Of a stretch of DNA of 64,000 nt, positions 35,634 to 45,880 are shown piece by piece (the stretch's first letter is position 1; every line of letters starts with the position of its first letter). Origin of the DNA: CAWCDJ01 sp963778675 (lineage in GTDB: Bacteria; Acidobacteriota; Terriglobia; Bryobacterales; Bryobacteraceae); the NCBI GenBank assembly GCA_963778675.1, contig CAVZVI010000011.1, positions 1,426,001 to 1,490,000 of the forward strand, read 5' to 3'. The notes beneath the pieces were generated by a model. The model saw nothing but the letters and a program-made list of their open reading frames with translations, was not told the origin of the DNA and made no database searches. The translations under genes were made by a program, and so were the position numbers.

Positions 35634-37706
35634 ATGCCGACCATCAAGATCACCGATCAACTGGGTGCGACCATCGACGCGAAGCTCGCCCCCGCCTCGA
35701 CGTGGCTCAAATACGCCCAAAACGTGGGAGGAATGCTCCTCGGCGGCGCGACCGTGCCGCAAATCCAGATCTTGAAGCTGAATGATCCGGCGGTTCGCTC
35801 GCTCACCCCGGGCCTGACTTTCCGGCAGCCGGTGGCGCTCGGAAACGATGGGCCGCAATTAACCATCGGGGTCGACGCCGGCGCTTCCTTCCGTGTGCTG
35901 GGGCGCGACTTCCCGCACCCCGACTTCGGCGAGGATGTGGAGAGCCCGGCGGGGACCTGCTACGTGTCGCTCGGCTTCCACGCCAACGTGAGCGCGAGTG
36001 CGCAACTGTCGTTCGGCATCACAGTGGGCACGAGCCTGGCGGTGGATTCCTACCGGCCCTTTCCGGCCGGCGACGATGGGCCCACGGTAACGGAGGCCCT
36101 GCGCCTCTCGATCGGCGAGTTCATTATTCCGGCTTCAACCGAAGACCTGGACGCCTTGCCCGAGGGCGGTATCGTGACCGTCACCGGCAAGGGCCAGTTG
36201 AAGTTCTCCGGCAGCGCGAACCTGCTGGCGGTGACCAATCCCCTGGCTACGGCCTCTCTGCCCAGTCCCCTGCCGGCGCTCTCGCTGAATCAGGCGGCGA
36301 GCGTGACAGTGGGCGCAAGCTGGAAGATCGCGACCGAATACCAGGTGTGCACGCACAAAGTGGCGCAAGGGCGCGTGCGGCTGGCGTGGTATCGCAAGCG
36401 GGAATCGGATTTCGAAGTCAACGCGTCGGCCTCGGCCGGCATCTCCGCGGGGACGGACACAACCGATCTGTTCCCCATGTTGATCCGCGCGATCAGCCCC
36501 GACGCCAAAGCGGACCTCGCCGGCATGACGGACGAGCAGGCGAGCGAGTGCAAGCAGGCGATCGCGGAGGCCGTAAACCGCAGCCTCGAAGTGTCGCTCG
36601 AAGCGGAGTTGGGTTCGCTCCGTTCCGACGAGGCCATGTTCCTCTACGAATTGGATTGCGCGGCATTGGATGCCCCGGCGAAGGCGGCGGTGGCCGCGGC
36701 GCTGGGCGGAGATCTGAGCGGGCTCGCTGCGGCAACCGGCGTGACGGAGGTGCGGAGCATTCATACCAGGCTGAACGAATCGCGTTTCAGCTTGAAGGTG
36801 AACCTGCTGGGCATCTTCAACTACGGGTCGGTTTCCCGGCTGGCTCTGGAGAGCAAGGTTACGTTCACGCCTTCCACGGGAGACCTGGTGATTGTCGACC
36901 GGGCCTCGGCGGCACGGATCCAGTCGGCGGCGGTAAATTTCGGTCCGGACGAAGAGAAACTGCGCGAGTTGATGGCGGAGAGCTTTCTCATCACGGCGGC
37001 TTATCGTGGCAGCAAGATGATCACCGCGCCGCCCGAATTGACCAGCTCCCATATGTTCTTCCGCCTGTATTCGAATGCCGGCAGGAATGATCTGCGGAGC
37101 GCGGCGGCGATTGCAGCGGCGCTCCGGCTCCGCGCACCGGAAATCCCTCCCGGCATGGATGACTTTGGGCGCACCACTGTGCTGGCCGAGACGCGCTACG
37201 ACGACGCGCTCTCTCATGCTTTGTTCCTGGGCCCCGGCGGCACGCCGCGCAGTCACGCCGAGTACGAGGCGGCGGGGCGGAGGGCCGTGCAACTGCTCGT
37301 GCTGCCGGATGGCGACGACCGCTTCCGCCTCGGTCCCGCGACCGACGACGCCCTCTGGGAGCGGATGAAGGACCTGGGGCCGGCGAATTTCGAGCAGTTG
37401 TTTGCCCCGCTTCCGGCTGCCGTGATCCGGGCGGACTACCTGGCGATCGAATGGTGGGCGGACACGATGTGCCGCACTGGCGCGGTTCTGGCCCGGATCG
37501 CGGCGGAGCCCCAACTGCGGGACCAACTGGCGAAGGACCTGCGCGACGTAGCGGACAAGGCGCACGACCAGTTCGGCAAGCCGTGGGGCCTGGTGGCGAT
37601 GTTCCTCGCCGGCGGCGCCGCCGCGCCTGCCGAAGCGCGGATCATGGGGAAGCAGATCTCATTCGCCGCGGGAACGGCACTCACGGCCGGCGCGCCCGTC
37701 TCCTGA
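35634..37706 (+). CDS. Uncharacterised 690-residue protein
   Basis: Not recognised. No signal peptide. The first 250 residues are beta-rich and repetitive in character (VSLGFHANVSASAQLSFGI, GSANLLAVTNPLATASL), and the middle (about 260-450) is mixed. The last 240 residues are helical with several tryptophans (AIEWWADTMCRTGAVL). TGAGGTAAAG before the ATG is a fair ribosome site. It follows the 314-residue gene after 8 bases and ends 5 bases before the convergent GMC oxidoreductase stop. Low-similarity, soluble, possibly a partner or carrier; function unknown. Confidence 0.6.
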   Translation: MPTIKITDQLGATIDAKLAPASTWLKYAQNVGGMLLGGATVPQIQILKLNDPAVRSLTPGLTFRQPVALGNDGPQLTIGVDAGASFRVLGRDFPHPDFGEDVESPAGTCYVSLGFHANVSASAQLSFGITVGTSLAVDSYRPFPAGDDGPTVTEALRLSIGEFIIPASTEDLDALPEGGIVTVTGKGQLKFSGSANLLAVTNPLATASLPSPLPALSLNQAASVTVGASWKIATEYQVCTHKVAQGRVRLAWYRKRESDFEVNASASAGISAGTDTTDLFPMLIRAISPDAKADLAGMTDEQASECKQAIAEAVNRSLEVSLEAELGSLRSDEAMFLYELDCAALDAPAKAAVAAALGGDLSGLAAATGVTEVRSIHTRLNESRFSLKVNLLGIFNYGSVSRLALESKVTFTPSTGDLVIVDRASAARIQSAAVNFGPDEEKLRELMAESFLITAAYRGSKMITAPPELTSSHMFFRLYSNAGRNDLRSAAAIAAALRLRAPEIPPGMDDFGRTTVLAETRYDDALSHALFLGPGGTPRSHAEYEAAGRRAVQLLVLPDGDDRFRLGPATDDALWERMKDLGPANFEQLFAPLPAAVIRADYLAIEWWADTMCRTGAVLARIAAEPQLRDQLAKDLRDVADKAHDQFGKPWGLVAMFLAGGAAAPAEARIMGKQISFAAGTALTAGAPVS

Positions 37707-37711
37707 CCGCA

Positions 37712-40700
37712 TCAGCCGGTGGCGGCGCCCGCGGCCGCGCGCTTCAGCACGAAGCGGGCCACCGGCTTGCCCCCCTCCACCTGCGTAAAGTAGCTCAGGG
37801 CGGATGGCGCGGCGCATTTGCCGAGCAGCGTCCCGGTTCCGGCGAGCCGCAAGTCGCACTCGAGCGGACTTTCCACGCCTGCGATCTGGAAACTGGCCGC
37901 GCCGTTGCGAAATCTGGCGTGGAACAGCACGGGGCTCACCTGGTTGAGAATAGTCGTCTCGGGCGTTGCGACAAAGATCAGGTGGCCGGCCCACTCTCCT
38001 TCGATCTGGCTGGGTTGCGGGACGGTGGCGCGCGGATCCGCGAAGATCAGGTCGTGATCCGGAATCGACATGTTCTCGAACGGGTAGTTCTGGCGCGCCA
38101 TGACAAAGGAGGCAAACTCCAAGCCGTTCGGAAAGGTCCCTAAGTGCATCACGCCAATGGCGTTCTGATCGTCGATGACCTTGATGGTGTCATAGACCAT
38201 CTGGTAAGGCGCGTTGGTGTAGTTAAGCAGCAGCACGGCATCGCCCTTCTTGAAATAGCGGCGGTTGTCGTCGGGGTAGGCGATCTGCCGCACCTCGGGA
38301 AGGCCGGGAAGGGCCGAGAGCTGATAGTTCACCACGTATCCGGTGGCGACCCCGTTCTCCACGCGGTCGAACCGTTTCCAGAAACTGCCGCCGGCGAAGA
38401 TGCGGCCGGTTGATTCTCCGCCGGCGCCGAGCACGCTGTTCCGTACTTTCTCTTCCCAGCCGAGCAGCGAATCCTCCGCGAAGGAGCCCTTCCAGAAAGA
38501 GTCGCGGAAAATGCGCTGCTTCTCCCAGTCGATCGTGACGCCGCCGTGGTTCACCAGTTTTTCGAGCGCCAGCGTGGGCGTGTCGTGCAGGATGTTCTGC
38601 AGTTCCCCCGCCGGACGCGTGCTGAAATAGTCCGGAGTCTCCGCGCCGCGCAGGACTTCGGCGCGTACATCCTGCGCCAGGTATGTGGAGCCGAGCGCCA
38701 GGGGGTCGTATTCCCGCACGACGAATTGCGCCGTGAATCCGAGGAACCGCATGCGCGCCTGAAACTGCGTGACGGGGTTGTCCGTGCCGGTCACCTGGAA
38801 TGAAGCGAGGAAGCCCGCGAAGTTCCCCACCGCCGCCCAATCTTCAAAGGTGTGGAAGATCAGCAGCGCCGTGCCCATGTCGCTCGTGGCGCCGCCGGCC
38901 TGGATTTCGTAAAGACGGCAGTACAGCGTGGTATAGTCCTGGAGGATTTCTGCGATCGTACTGGACGTCGCCGCCGAGTCGCGCTGCATGTACTTGGTGC
39001 CGTCGAACCCGTAGCGCCGGCCGGCGCCGCTCTGAAATTCGATGTGGTAGTTCATCTCGGCTTCACGCGTCGCCGGGTTGACCCGCAGGTAGTGGAAACG
39101 GCTGGCGCTGTCGTCGATGCCGAAAGTGACCGGGCCCTGGCCTTCGAACTGGCCGAAGGTGATGGTGCCCTTGATCTGCGCTTCGTGCTCGTAGCCGTCC
39201 ACGAACTCGTTGACGTCGCGCATCACCATGCGCGCGGTAAATGCGCACGAAATCGGATTGGTCTTGTCGCCGCCCGGCCAGTACGAGCCCGTGAGAGTCT
39301 CATCGAAGCTCATGCCGACGCCATCCGGCAGTTGCGCGTCCAGGAACGGCTTGAGCAGGCTGTTCTCCGGCATTTCCTTTTGCGCGGCGCGAGTCAGCGT
39401 GTAATAGAACCCGAAGCTGCCGCCGGCCTCCGTGTGGAACAGGCCCAGCGAAGAGTTGCCGAGCAGCGAGGCCAATGCCGGCGGGAGGGGCGCGATGTAC
39501 TTCCCGACCAGGAAGTCGTCAGACACCTTGCGGATTTCATCGTGGAACGGCGTGAAGTCGTTCAACTGGAAGTGATCCTTGAGAAAGCTCGGGACCACCA
39601 GCCCTTCCATGAGCCCCATCAGCAGGTAGTGCGCCTCGAGCCGGCCGTCGGGCTGCGCATTGAATTGCAGGTAAGCCACGCTGCCGGCGTGGTTGGCGTT
39701 GGAAATCGCATCCATGCGCCAGGCGCCATCGAGATCGGCCGGGGTCGGAACGGTGCCGCCGGCGTAGAGAGCGGCGTGGTCGTCCACCGTCATCTGCTCG
39801 AAGGTGTAGCGGCGCGACATGGCGAAAGTGAACAGGCGCGCTCCGTTTGGATACGGCCCGAGATACACTCGCCCGATCAGCAGGTCGTCGTTGATGAGCT
39901 TGAAGATGTCGTAGAATCCCTGCCACGGAGCGTCGAGATAGCGCAGCAGGATATACCGCCCGGCTTCCAACGTTCCAGTGGCCTTCTCCAGGTGGATCTC
40001 TTCCAGGCTGTTGTTGGCGCGGATGCGGCCGTCGGTGTCGCTGGTAACACCCTTGTACCGGTTGCCGTCCTTCGAGAACTGCTTGCGGAAGCCCGTGAAG
40101 ATGGCGGAGGACATCGCGTTCAGCACGTGGCCTTGCGGAAAGAACCCTTTCCAGAAGGCGTCGTTGCGGATCGTCTCGTGAACGGCGTCGATTACCGGAG
40201 GGCCGCCCGCATTGAGGATGCGGTCGATCGGCAGGGTGTCACAGCGCCGGAACAGCGCCTCGAGCTGCCCTTCGTTGTAGCCGGTGACGTCGAGCGGGTC
40301 GATGCCCGCCATGCTGACGGCGCGCGCGGGCTCGGGATAGGCCTCGCCGCCCAGTTCGCGGATCTTGCGCTCGGCGAAGCGCTCGGTCAGGGCGCTGATG
40401 GTGAGAAACGGATTCACGCCCAGCGCGCTCGGAAGGATCGATCCGTCGGAAACGTGCAGCCCCTTGTGCACGGTGCCGTCGCCGGCGTAGACCCGCCCGT
40501 AGATGTCTACGGAGCCCTGTAAATAATCGTCGCCCATCGGGCAGCCGCCCAGCGGATGCGCGGTGATCAGGTGGCCGATATTGAAAACGCTCCACGTGGG
40601 GTTCGAAATGAAGTTGCCGCGCAGGGCCCGCGCATGGCGCCGCAGTTCTTCGTTCATGCGGGTGAAGATCTGTTGCTGGCCGGCGCGATCCCAGGAGACG

Positions 40701-42011
40701 TGAATGCGTCCATCGGACTCGAACCAGGGGGCGTCGAACAGGATGGTGCCCCGCGCGTTGTCGTGCCCCATCACCAGGTACAACATGGAGTGGTTCATGG
40801 CGCCGCCCGGATCGTGGGCGGGGGCGGTGGGGTCGAGGTCGCGGAGGAAGCGCGCGCGCTGCGCGTCTTCGTTGCCCGCCACCGTATCCTGGCCGCGGAT
40901 TGCGCCGAAAATGGCCTTGGCGCCGTCGATGTAAGCGTTGGGGAAGGAAAAGTCTTCGATCGCGATGCGCTCTGTTTCCGGCAGTCCGCCGTTGTAACGC
41001 ACGACGCCGACGATGTTGGGTCCCGGCGAGGGGGAGTCTCCGGCCGCGGGCGCCTGGCGGTACGGATACCCGAGGACGTCGGTTTCGAAGTCGCCGTTGT
41101 AGGCCAGGCCGAAGAAATCGCCGTTGCCGTTGAAATGGGTGCCGAGCGCTGGCGACACCGAAAGACCGTGCATTTCCGAGCGCAGCAGGATCTCCGTGGA
41201 GTTGAGCGACCCGGCGGAAAGGATGACGTTGGCCGCATCGAACTGGAACTTCTCATCCGTCTTGCCTTGCACCACGTGACGCCCATGGATGCGCCAGCCG
41301 CCCCCTGCCAGCTTCTCCAGCCACTCCACCTTATTTTGCGTGAGGATGGTCGCGCCGGCCTGCTGCGCCATGGGCAGGTAGTTCATGTACAGTGTGTTCT
41401 TGGCGCGCACGTTGCACCCGGAGACGCAATTGCCGCAGCCGTTGCACGGCTTCCTGGTGAACTCCCTGCGCATTATTGCCGGCGGGCTTGAAATTGACCA
41501 CGATATCCGCCGCCTTGACCGACATGCCGAGTTCCTGCGCACGGCGATTGAGCGCCTGCACCTTGGGGAGTTCGAGCGCGTGAGGATGCGGATTGGCTCC
41601 CAGCATCTGGTGCGCTCGCTGGTAGTACGGCAGGAGGGCATCGTAGGTGATGGCGGAAGGCCAGCCGAATTGCTCGAAGACCTCGCGGTCGGGAAGGATC
41701 GCGACGTTGGCGTTGATCAGCGATGTGCCGCCCAGTCCCGAGCCTTTGATCACCGAGATATCGGTGTAGTTCAGGAGCTCGAAGAGGCCCAGCGGGTTGG
41801 CGTCGCTGCGCGTGGCGCCGATGACGTCGCCCAGGGTCTCCGGAAAGGTCCCGGGCTCCCACTCCTGGCCTCGCTCCAGAATACAGATGGAAGGCCGCGG
41901 ATTCAGTGCGGCGGAAGCCAGGCGCGCTGCGGTGATGGCGCCGCCGTAGCCTGACCCGATGATGATGACGTCATAGGCGGTCTTGCGTTGTTCCCAAGGC
42001 GTAGATAGCAT
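37712..42011 (-). pseudogene. Giant GMC oxidoreductase with duplicated C-terminal modules, one frameshift
   Basis: FAD-dependent GMC (cholesterol-oxidase-like) enzyme, about 1430 residues, far longer than the usual 500-570. From ATG 42011 (GGAGG upstream): FAD motif VIIIGSGYGGAITAARL, GLGGTSLINAN, then a cysteine cluster CNGCGNCVSGCN, HPLGGCPMG, and VSDGSILPSALGVNPFLTI near 560. The remaining 850 residues hold two related modules: RNDAFWKGFF ... APWQGFYDIFKLINDD and RDSFWKGSF ... APYQMVYDTIKVIDDQ. The frame changes at about 41464-41466 (CGCAGGGAGTTC), where one G too many moves the reading from the first 180 residues to the rest. No signal peptide. It follows the FAD oxidase gene by 19 bases. 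Confidence 0.85.
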
Positions 42012-42030
42012 CGAAATCCTCCGGTTCGTC

Positions 42031-43404
42031 TTACGCGGAAGGCGCCGCGACGTCCGCCTCAGCCAGCAGGTCGCGGAAGAAGTCGTTCAGCAGCCGGTCA
42101 TTGGGGTCGTAAGTCTTGCGCGCGGCGGCGAACTTCTTGAGACGAGCCCCTAAAGCCTTTTGCGCTTGCGCGCGGGTCAGCCGCGGCGTCTGGTTTAACA
42201 GGGGGATGCCGCCGAGGTCGCTGCAAAACTGGTTGTAGTCGTCGAGGAATTTGGTCCACCCGGGGTTCGCGGTCGAGACCGGATCGATGGTCATTACGTC
42301 GCCGTCGTAGGAATAAGAGAAGAGCGATTGCTGGTCCTTGAGAATCCAGTAACCGACATACAGCATGTTATTCCGATAGCCGGTCGTTGCGTAGTAGTTG
42401 CGGGCCCACTCGAAGCACTTGGAAAGTATTTGGGGATAGATATCCACGGGAAATGCCCACAGGCTGAACGTGTACTTACTATCGCCGGCCGAGACGGGAT
42501 AGCGGATAATCTGGTCGGTGGCCACCGTATTCTGGCTCGTAATCAGGTTCTCGAGGTTGAACCGCCACAGCCCGCTGACGCCGTCAATCACCTTGTAGCG
42601 GACGGCCGGAATCGGAATGTCGCGTTCGGTCTGGGCGCAGACCGCTGGGCCTGACGTAGCCCACATGTAGTTGCGCAGCGGCCAGACGTGGCCGTCGGGA
42701 TCGCCCCCGGCGCCGGGGTTGTATTTGCGGAACTCGACGGTGATCAGGTTCTCGAACGGGAACATGTAGTACATCATCGACTGGCCGAGTTGCTTCAGTT
42801 CGGGCAGCTTCGCGATGAAATCCTCGAGCGCGAACGTCTTGTGATGTACGGCCATGGGCTGGATCGGGCGGACCTTGAAAGTGGCCTCGTACACGATCCC
42901 GTAGAGGCCGTAGCTGGAGCGCACCATCCGCATCAGTTCCGGCTGGTCGTCGGTCACCACCAGCAGTTCACCCGAAGGCAGCACCATTTTGATGCGCGTG
43001 ACGTACGAACCCACCTGCCCGTACTCCCCCGGCATGGAGGCGTCCTTGGTTCCGGCGCAGGCGGCGCTGCCTACCGAGAGGCTCCCGATCTCGGTATTCA
43101 CATAGAACTGGAGATTGTGCTTCTGCAGTTCGTGCGCGATATCGATGTAGATCGCGCCCCCCTCCGCCGTCACCGAGTCCGGGCCGATCTCCAGAATCCG
43201 GTTCATTCCTGACATCTTGATGAGCGTGCCCCCATCCGCCACGCCGCATCGTGTGGTGGAATGATTCGAGCCGACCGCGCGCACCGGGGAAGGGTATTTC
43301 ACCGGATCCTTCAGAATGGCGACGATTTCACTTACGGTCTTGGCTTCGACGACTACCTGGGGATGTGAGACTAAGTCACCGAACCAATTAGTGATATTTA
43401 TCAC
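42031..43404 (-). CDS. FAD-linked oxidase (aldonolactone oxidase / VAO type)
   Basis: Flavoprotein oxidase or dehydrogenase of the VAO/PCMH fold, about 457 residues. The N-terminal FAD-binding part has NWFGDLVSHPQVVVEAKTVSEI, the flavin loop VRAVGSNHSTT, and the segment IGSLSVGSAACAGTKDA; the C-terminal part resembles sugar-lactone oxidases (RKTYDPNDRLLNDFF). GTG at 43404 lies 8 bases after GGAGG and begins at the family's N-terminus; an in-frame ATG at 43425 without a good ribosome site is the alternative. It is the upstream gene of an operon with the GMC oxidoreductase. Substrate unknown. Confidence 0.82.
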   Translation of the reverse strand: MINITNWFGDLVSHPQVVVEAKTVSEIVAILKDPVKYPSPVRAVGSNHSTTRCGVADGGTLIKMSGMNRILEIGPDSVTAEGGAIYIDIAHELQKHNLQFYVNTEIGSLSVGSAACAGTKDASMPGEYGQVGSYVTRIKMVLPSGELLVVTDDQPELMRMVRSSYGLYGIVYEATFKVRPIQPMAVHHKTFALEDFIAKLPELKQLGQSMMYYMFPFENLITVEFRKYNPGAGGDPDGHVWPLRNYMWATSGPAVCAQTERDIPIPAVRYKVIDGVSGLWRFNLENLITSQNTVATDQIIRYPVSAGDSKYTFSLWAFPVDIYPQILSKCFEWARNYYATTGYRNNMLYVGYWILKDQQSLFSYSYDGDVMTIDPVSTANPGWTKFLDDYNQFCSDLGGIPLLNQTPRLTRAQAQKALGARLKKFAAARKTYDPNDRLLNDFFRDLLAEADVAAPSA

Positions 43405-43510
43405 AGACTCTCCCTCCGCTTTCATACGCCGGCTTACCGGATGCGCGGCGTCCGATCATTCTACTCCAAACCGGCGGGAGAATCCCAGAGATTCGTAGAG
43501 GTTAGCCCGA

Positions 43511-43562
43511 AAACAAAAACGCGCGGCTCCGTGCGGCGGAAAGCACCGCCACGGAGCCGCGC
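43511..43562 (-). terminator. Rho-independent terminator after the DegP-type protease gene
   Basis: On the minus strand, GCGCGGCTCCGTG (43550-43562) pairs with CACGGAGCCGCGC (43521-43533), with a further small GCGG/CCGC stem inside. The stem runs directly into GTTTTTGTTTT at 43511-43520. It lies 20 bases past the protease stop. Its stem core CGCGGCTC-N-GTG is shared with the palindromes at 31633 and 54502. Confidence 0.85.
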
Positions 43563-43582
43563 AAGTTGGGGTAGAGACCCTT

Positions 43583-45049
43583 TTAGACCGCGACAAACAG
43601 CGTGTTGCCGCCGCGGTCCACCAGTAGCAGTGGAGTCTTCCCGGCATTCCGGACGGCCGCTTCAAACTCGGCCTTGTTGCGCACCGGCTTGCGGTTGACT
43701 TCCTGGATCACATCGCCGGGGTGCAGTCCCGCATCGGCCGCCTGGCTGGAGGGGTCCACATCGGTAACCACTACGCCGGAGGTGCTCGGCGGAAGGTTCA
43801 ACTGGCGGGCGGCATCGGGCGTCAGGTTGTCCACCGAGACGCCGGCCAGCGCATTCTGCTGATTCCCCTGGTCGACGCTGGCGCGATCCTGCCGGGTTGG
43901 CAGTTCGGCCAGTTGCACGGACATCGGGCGCTGCTCACCGTTGCGCAGCACATTGAGCTTCACCGTGGTATCCGGAGACATCATCGAGATCGTCATGCGA
44001 AGCTGGTTGGCGTCGGTGACCGGCTTCCCGTTCACGTCGAGAATGATATCGCCCTTCTGGATTCCGGCATGCTGGGCCGGGCTGTCGGGACTGACGTCGC
44101 CCACGAGCGCGCCGCGAGATGCCTCAACATGAAACGCGCCGGCGATCGCCGGAGTAACGTCCTGCGGCACAATCCCCAGATAAGCGCGAACCACCTTGCC
44201 GTTCTTCAGGATCTGGTCCATTACTTCATGCGCCAGGTTCACCGGAACCGCGAAGCCGATACCCTGGTTCCCATCCGAGCCGTGCGCGATGATGGCGGTG
44301 TTGATGCCGATGAGTTCGCCGCGGTCGTTGATCAAAGCGCCGCCGGAGTTGCCGGGATTGATCGGAGCATCCGTCTGGATGAAGTCCTCGTAATCCTCGA
44401 TCCCCAGGTTGGTGCGGCCCTTCGCGCTGACGATCCCCATCGTCACCGTCTCGCCCACACCGAAGGGGTTGCCGATCGCCAGTGCGTAGTCGCCGACGTC
44501 CACCTTCGAGGAATCTCCGATGGTGATGGCCGGCAGCGTGCCGGCGTCCACCTTGAGGACGGCGATGTCGGTGTGCGGATCGGTTCCCACCACCCGCGCC
44601 GTGAACTCACGCTTGTCGGAGAGCGTCACTCTGATGTCGGTGGCGCCGTCCACCACGTGATTATTGGTGAGGATGTAGCCTTCCGGGCTCACGATCACGC
44701 CCGAACCGAGGCTCTGTTCCTTTTCCGAACGCGGCGTCTGGTTGCCCTGCGGCAGGTTGCCGCCGAAGAACTGCTGGAAGAACGGATCCATTCCTGGTGA
44801 GAAACCGGTCGGAACTTTCACCACCTTGGAAGAGGAAATGTTCACGACTTCCGGCAATACTTTCTTTACGACGGGCGCGAAGCCGTCATGGCTTCCGCTC
44901 TCGGCGGGATTTGCAAAGTGGAAAGTGGCTGGCGGATTGTGCGCCGTGATGCGGTTGGCGTATGCGATGCCGTAACCGCCTGCAATCAAAGCCACTGCCA
45001 GGGCGAGGGCTGCACCGGTCGGGCGCCCACGAAACAGTAATCTCTTCAA
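43583..45049 (-). CDS. DegP/HtrA-type periplasmic serine protease
   Basis: Envelope quality-control protease/chaperone, 488 residues. A membrane anchor or uncleaved signal (about 12-32, GAALALAVALIAGGYGIAYA). The trypsin-like domain has the triad His in LTNNHVVDGA, Asp in HTDIAVLKV and Ser in INPGNSGGALIN. Two PDZ domains follow (starting AYLGIVPQDV and GVSVDNLTPDAARQL). The start is TTG, 6 bases after a perfect AGGAGG. It lies downstream of a two-component pair, with a 180-base gap that could hold a stress-controlled promoter (TATAAG near 45126). Confidence 0.95.
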   Translation of the reverse strand: MKRLLFRGRPTGAALALAVALIAGGYGIAYANRITAHNPPATFHFANPAESGSHDGFAPVVKKVLPEVVNISSSKVVKVPTGFSPGMDPFFQQFFGGNLPQGNQTPRSEKEQSLGSGVIVSPEGYILTNNHVVDGATDIRVTLSDKREFTARVVGTDPHTDIAVLKVDAGTLPAITIGDSSKVDVGDYALAIGNPFGVGETVTMGIVSAKGRTNLGIEDYEDFIQTDAPINPGNSGGALINDRGELIGINTAIIAHGSDGNQGIGFAVPVNLAHEVMDQILKNGKVVRAYLGIVPQDVTPAIAGAFHVEASRGALVGDVSPDSPAQHAGIQKGDIILDVNGKPVTDANQLRMTISMMSPDTTVKLNVLRNGEQRPMSVQLAELPTRQDRASVDQGNQQNALAGVSVDNLTPDAARQLNLPPSTSGVVVTDVDPSSQAADAGLHPGDVIQEVNRKPVRNKAEFEAAVRNAGKTPLLLVDRGGNTLFVAV

Positions 45050-45232
45050 TGTAGCCTCCTAGTCGCGTCGACCCGGCCATGACGAACCATTCGCCGGCCA
45101 CTGGGTGCCGCTTCAATGTCTTCACTTATAGAGATGTCTGAGAGGCGCTCCGAGTTTATCCCTGAGATTGGGGATTCTGACATCCCGCGAATAGGGTATT
45201 GCCCTCGGGAATACGACGCCAGAGCGCCGCAT

Positions 45233-45880
45233 TCAACTGATGATGCCCTTGCGGACGGCGTACAAAATCAGTTCCGGGATGCTGTGCAGGCCCAGTTTCT
45301 GCAGAATGTGGGTGCGATGGGTCTCCACCGTGGTCAGGCTGATATTGAGCAGGGAGGCCACTTCCTTGTTCGTCCGCCCTTCCGCCACCAGTTGCAGGAC
45401 CTCGCGCTCCCGGTCGGTGAGCAGGTCGTAGCTGTCGTCGAGGCCCCGGCGGTCCAGTTGACGCACATAGTCTTCCTGCAGGATACGGCTCACTTTGCGG
45501 GTGAGATAGGACCGGCCCTGCGCCACCGCTCGAATCGCGTCGATCACGTCCGAGCGCAGCGAGTCCTTGAGGAGGTAACCCTTGGCGCCGGCCTTGAGCG
45601 ATCGCAGCACGTAGCTTTCGTCCTGGTGCATGCTGAGGATGACCACCGCGGTATCCGGGCAGCTTGCCAAAATGCGCCGTGTCGCTTCGATGCCGTTCAT
45701 ATTGGGCATGGCGATGTCCATGACGACGACATCCGGATTCTGCTCCTCCGCCAGCCGGACGCTGTCTCGCCCGTCGGCGGCCTCCGCCACCACGGTCATA
45801 TCGACCTGCCGCTCGAGCAGGGCGCGCAAGCCGTCCCGCACCACCGTGTGATCGTCAGCCAGCAATATGCGAATGGGCAT
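45233..45880 (-). CDS. NarL/FixJ-type response regulator
   Basis: 215-residue DNA-binding response regulator. The receiver domain has LLADDHTVVRDGL (acidic pair), the phospho-acceptor Asp in VVMDIAMPNMNG, and Lys in GAKGYLLKDS. The LuxR-type HTH is LTDREREVLQLVAEGRTNKEVA ... ISLTTVETHRTHIL. It overlaps the end of the sensor kinase by 26 bases, so the two are coupled. The next gene on this strand is the DegP-type protease, a possible target. Confidence 0.95.
   Translation of the reverse strand: MPIRILLADDHTVVRDGLRALLERQVDMTVVAEAADGRDSVRLAEEQNPDVVVMDIAMPNMNGIEATRRILASCPDTAVVILSMHQDESYVLRSLKAGAKGYLLKDSLRSDVIDAIRAVAQGRSYLTRKVSRILQEDYVRQLDRRGLDDSYDLLTDREREVLQLVAEGRTNKEVASLLNISLTTVETHRTHILQKLGLHSIPELILYAVRKGIIS

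Noticed and set aside
38852..40522. A 556-codon antisense frame within the GMC oxidoreductase gene
   Set aside because: Val/Arg/Asp-rich shadow translation; the minus-strand frame has the FAD, Cys-cluster and HPLGGC motifs.
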